Of a DNA stretch of 64,000 bases, positions 63,015 through 64,000 are shown one piece after another; positions within the stretch are counted from its first letter, which is position 1; every line of letters starts with the position of its first letter. Location of the stretch: NCBI RefSeq assembly GCF_000225505.1, contig NZ_BACI01000026.1, forward strand, positions 55,938 through 119,937, given 5' to 3'. Both the position numbers and the translations under genes were made by a program. This stretch comes from Gordonia alkanivorans NBRC 16433 (GTDB taxonomy: Bacteria > Actinomycetota > Actinomycetes > Mycobacteriales > Mycobacteriaceae). The notes under the pieces were generated by a model that searched no databases, was not told the DNA's origin, and saw only the letters and a list, made by a program, of their open reading frames with translations.

Positions 63015-63016
63015 GC

Positions 63017-64000
63017 TGAACCGTGCCGGGTTTCTTGCCGCTCCTATGCTGGCGACATCTCCGGCTGGAGAATCGATAATTGAGAGTAATAGACGGCCTC
63101 GAACTCGTCCGGAGTGACATAGTCCAAGGTGCTGTGCAGACGGCGGGTATTGAACCAATCCACCCACTCCATCGTCGCGAATTCGATGTCGTCGATCGTC
63201 TTGATCGGGCCCTGCAGAAAGGGACTACTCTTGGAAACCGCTTCTGTCTTGAACAGTCCGATCGTCGACTCCGCGAGGGCATTGTCGTAGGCGTCGCCGA
63301 CACTTCCAATTGAAGCTGCAATCCCTTCCAACACAAGCGTTTCCGCGAAGGAAATAGATGTATATTGGCTACCGGCATCGCTGTGATGGATCAACCCATC
63401 ACCGACCCGATGTCCACCGTGATCGCGTCGCCACAACGCCATCTTCAAGGCCGTGGTGACCATGCCCGTGTCCTTCACTGTCGAGGCATGCCAGCCGACG
63501 ATTGCCCGGGAGAAGCAGTCGATCACGAAAGCGACGTAGACGAACCCCGCCCACGTTCGGCAATAAGTGAAATCGGTAACCCATGTGCGGTTCGGAGCTT
63601 CAGCGGTGAAATCGCGATCGAGCAGGTCTGGTGCCCGCCGGCTGTCCTTGCCGCCTGGAATCGTGGTTCGGTGCTGTCTGCCTCTGACCACCCCGTTCAG
63701 TCCTTCGTCGCGCATCAAACGGTCGACGGTGCAGGCAGCGACGTGGTGGCCTTTGCGGCGCAGATAAGCCGTCATCTTTCGTCGGCCGTAGAGCCCTTCG
63801 GCAGTGCCGATCGTGGACCGCAGTTCCTTGGTGAGGTGGGCGTCGGTGATCGTCCTTGCAGATGGTGGTGAGGTTTTCCAGTTGCGGTATGTGCGTGGGG
63901 CGACCTGGATTCCTTGTGTGGTGAGCACTCGGCAGATCGACTCGACCCTGAAATTTTGTGCACGCATGTCGTCGATGAACTGGACTATCAGCGGCGGCGA
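63017..64000 (-). mobile_element. IS3-family element C, inserted in element B (runs off the window)
   Basis: The left end begins TGAACCGTGCCGGGTTTC at 63017, a typical IS3 terminal sequence. It carries an intact orfB reading leftwards. The right end is outside the window. The insertion interrupts orfA of element B, so C arrived later. Confidence 0.7.
63044..64000 (-). CDS. IS3-family transposase orfB of element C, 5' end outside window
   Basis: At least 318 residues are visible. The frame is open at the edge (PPLIVQFIDDMRAQNFRVESICRVL). The DDE residues are in TWVTDFTYCRTW, LIHHSDAGSQYTSI and DNALAESTIGLFKTE, and the end is RRLHSTLDYVTPDEFEAVYY. The catalytic domain is complete and unbroken, unlike the other two elements, so this is the only transposase here that could be active. 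The orfA partner lies beyond the window. Confidence 0.88.
   Translation of the reverse strand, partial: SPPLIVQFIDDMRAQNFRVESICRVLTTQGIQVAPRTYRNWKTSPPSARTITDAHLTKELRSTIGTAEGLYGRRKMTAYLRRKGHHVAACTVDRLMRDEGLNGVVRGRQHRTTIPGGKDSRRAPDLLDRDFTAEAPNRTWVTDFTYCRTWAGFVYVAFVIDCFSRAIVGWHASTVKDTGMVTTALKMALWRRDHGGHRVGDGLIHHSDAGSQYTSISFAETLVLEGIAASIGSVGDAYDNALAESTIGLFKTEAVSKSSPFLQGPIKTIDDIEFATMEWVDWFNTRRLHSTLDYVTPDEFEAVYYSQLSILQPEMSPA

Larger units (their letters stand above)
62012..63016 (-). mobile_element. IS3-family element B, 3' part (interrupted)
   Basis: The left end probably begins TGGTAGGACCCCATTTGGTG at 62012, which resembles the ends of several IS3 elements. The visible part carries a frameshifted orfB and the last 42 codons of orfA. 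The rest of orfA is cut off at 63016 by element C. The other end must lie beyond the window. Confidence 0.6.

Overview
The window reads as a high-GC actinobacterial chromosome of the order Mycobacteriales, most likely Gordonia or a close relative such as Rhodococcus. This rests on gene content: an Rpf resuscitation factor, a WS/DGAT acyltransferase, KshA/KshB/KstD and the Hsa ring-cleavage enzymes, and many secreted proteins with actinobacterial signal peptides. The genus is an inference; there is no rRNA gene to settle it.

Positions 1-5270 hold housekeeping and hypothetical genes: a partial gene, two small conserved proteins, an Rpf-type muralytic factor broken by one base, a cytochrome P450 divergent from a TetR regulator with a double operator between them, an OYE-type flavoenzyme and a membrane protein.

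Positions 5281-31000 form a large steroid-type catabolic region. KshA (oxygenase) and KshB (reductase) make the 9-alpha-hydroxylase and KstD is the delta-1-dehydrogenase; together they open ring B. HsaA/HsaB hydroxylate the phenolic secosteroid, HsaC cleaves it, HsaD hydrolyses the product, and HsaE, HsaG and HsaF take the C5 piece to pyruvate and propionyl- or acetyl-CoA. Around them lie two acyl-CoA dehydrogenases, a MaoC-type hydratase, a crotonase, an SDR, a thiolase-crotonase fusion, two SnoaL-fold proteins, an OYE reductase, one TetR and three IclR regulators. The SnoaL and OYE genes share an operon with hsaB, which suggests a hydroxylated steroid such as a bile acid, although that is inference. 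Two operator-like palindrome families recur in the promoters.

Positions 31000-45300 hold an acyl-CoA-dehydrogenase-like monooxygenase, a WS/DGAT enzyme, a protein built of about fourteen uninterrupted decapeptide repeats, a HhH-GPD protein, three secreted proteins (one a lipase-fold protein without its catalytic serine, two paralogous to each other), a complete thiamine-type ABC transporter and an EamA exporter.

Positions 45350-48860 carry two tandem flavin amine oxidases and a divergent TetR with a 33-bp perfect palindrome between them.

From about 48900 to the end the sequence changes character: more AT-rich patches, long non-coding stretches, insertion sequences and broken genes. It carries a degraded catabolic set (NDMA-type alcohol dehydrogenase, aldehyde dehydrogenase, AraC regulator, crotonase pseudogene, SDR, acyl-CoA ligase, an SDR-crotonase deletion remnant and a thiolase) that would take an alcohol through aldehyde and acid to an acyl-CoA and beta-oxidation. 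A frameshifted IS3 element with 28-bp inverted repeats, an IS110 relic and two nested IS3 elements at the right edge mark it as an acquired, decaying region.
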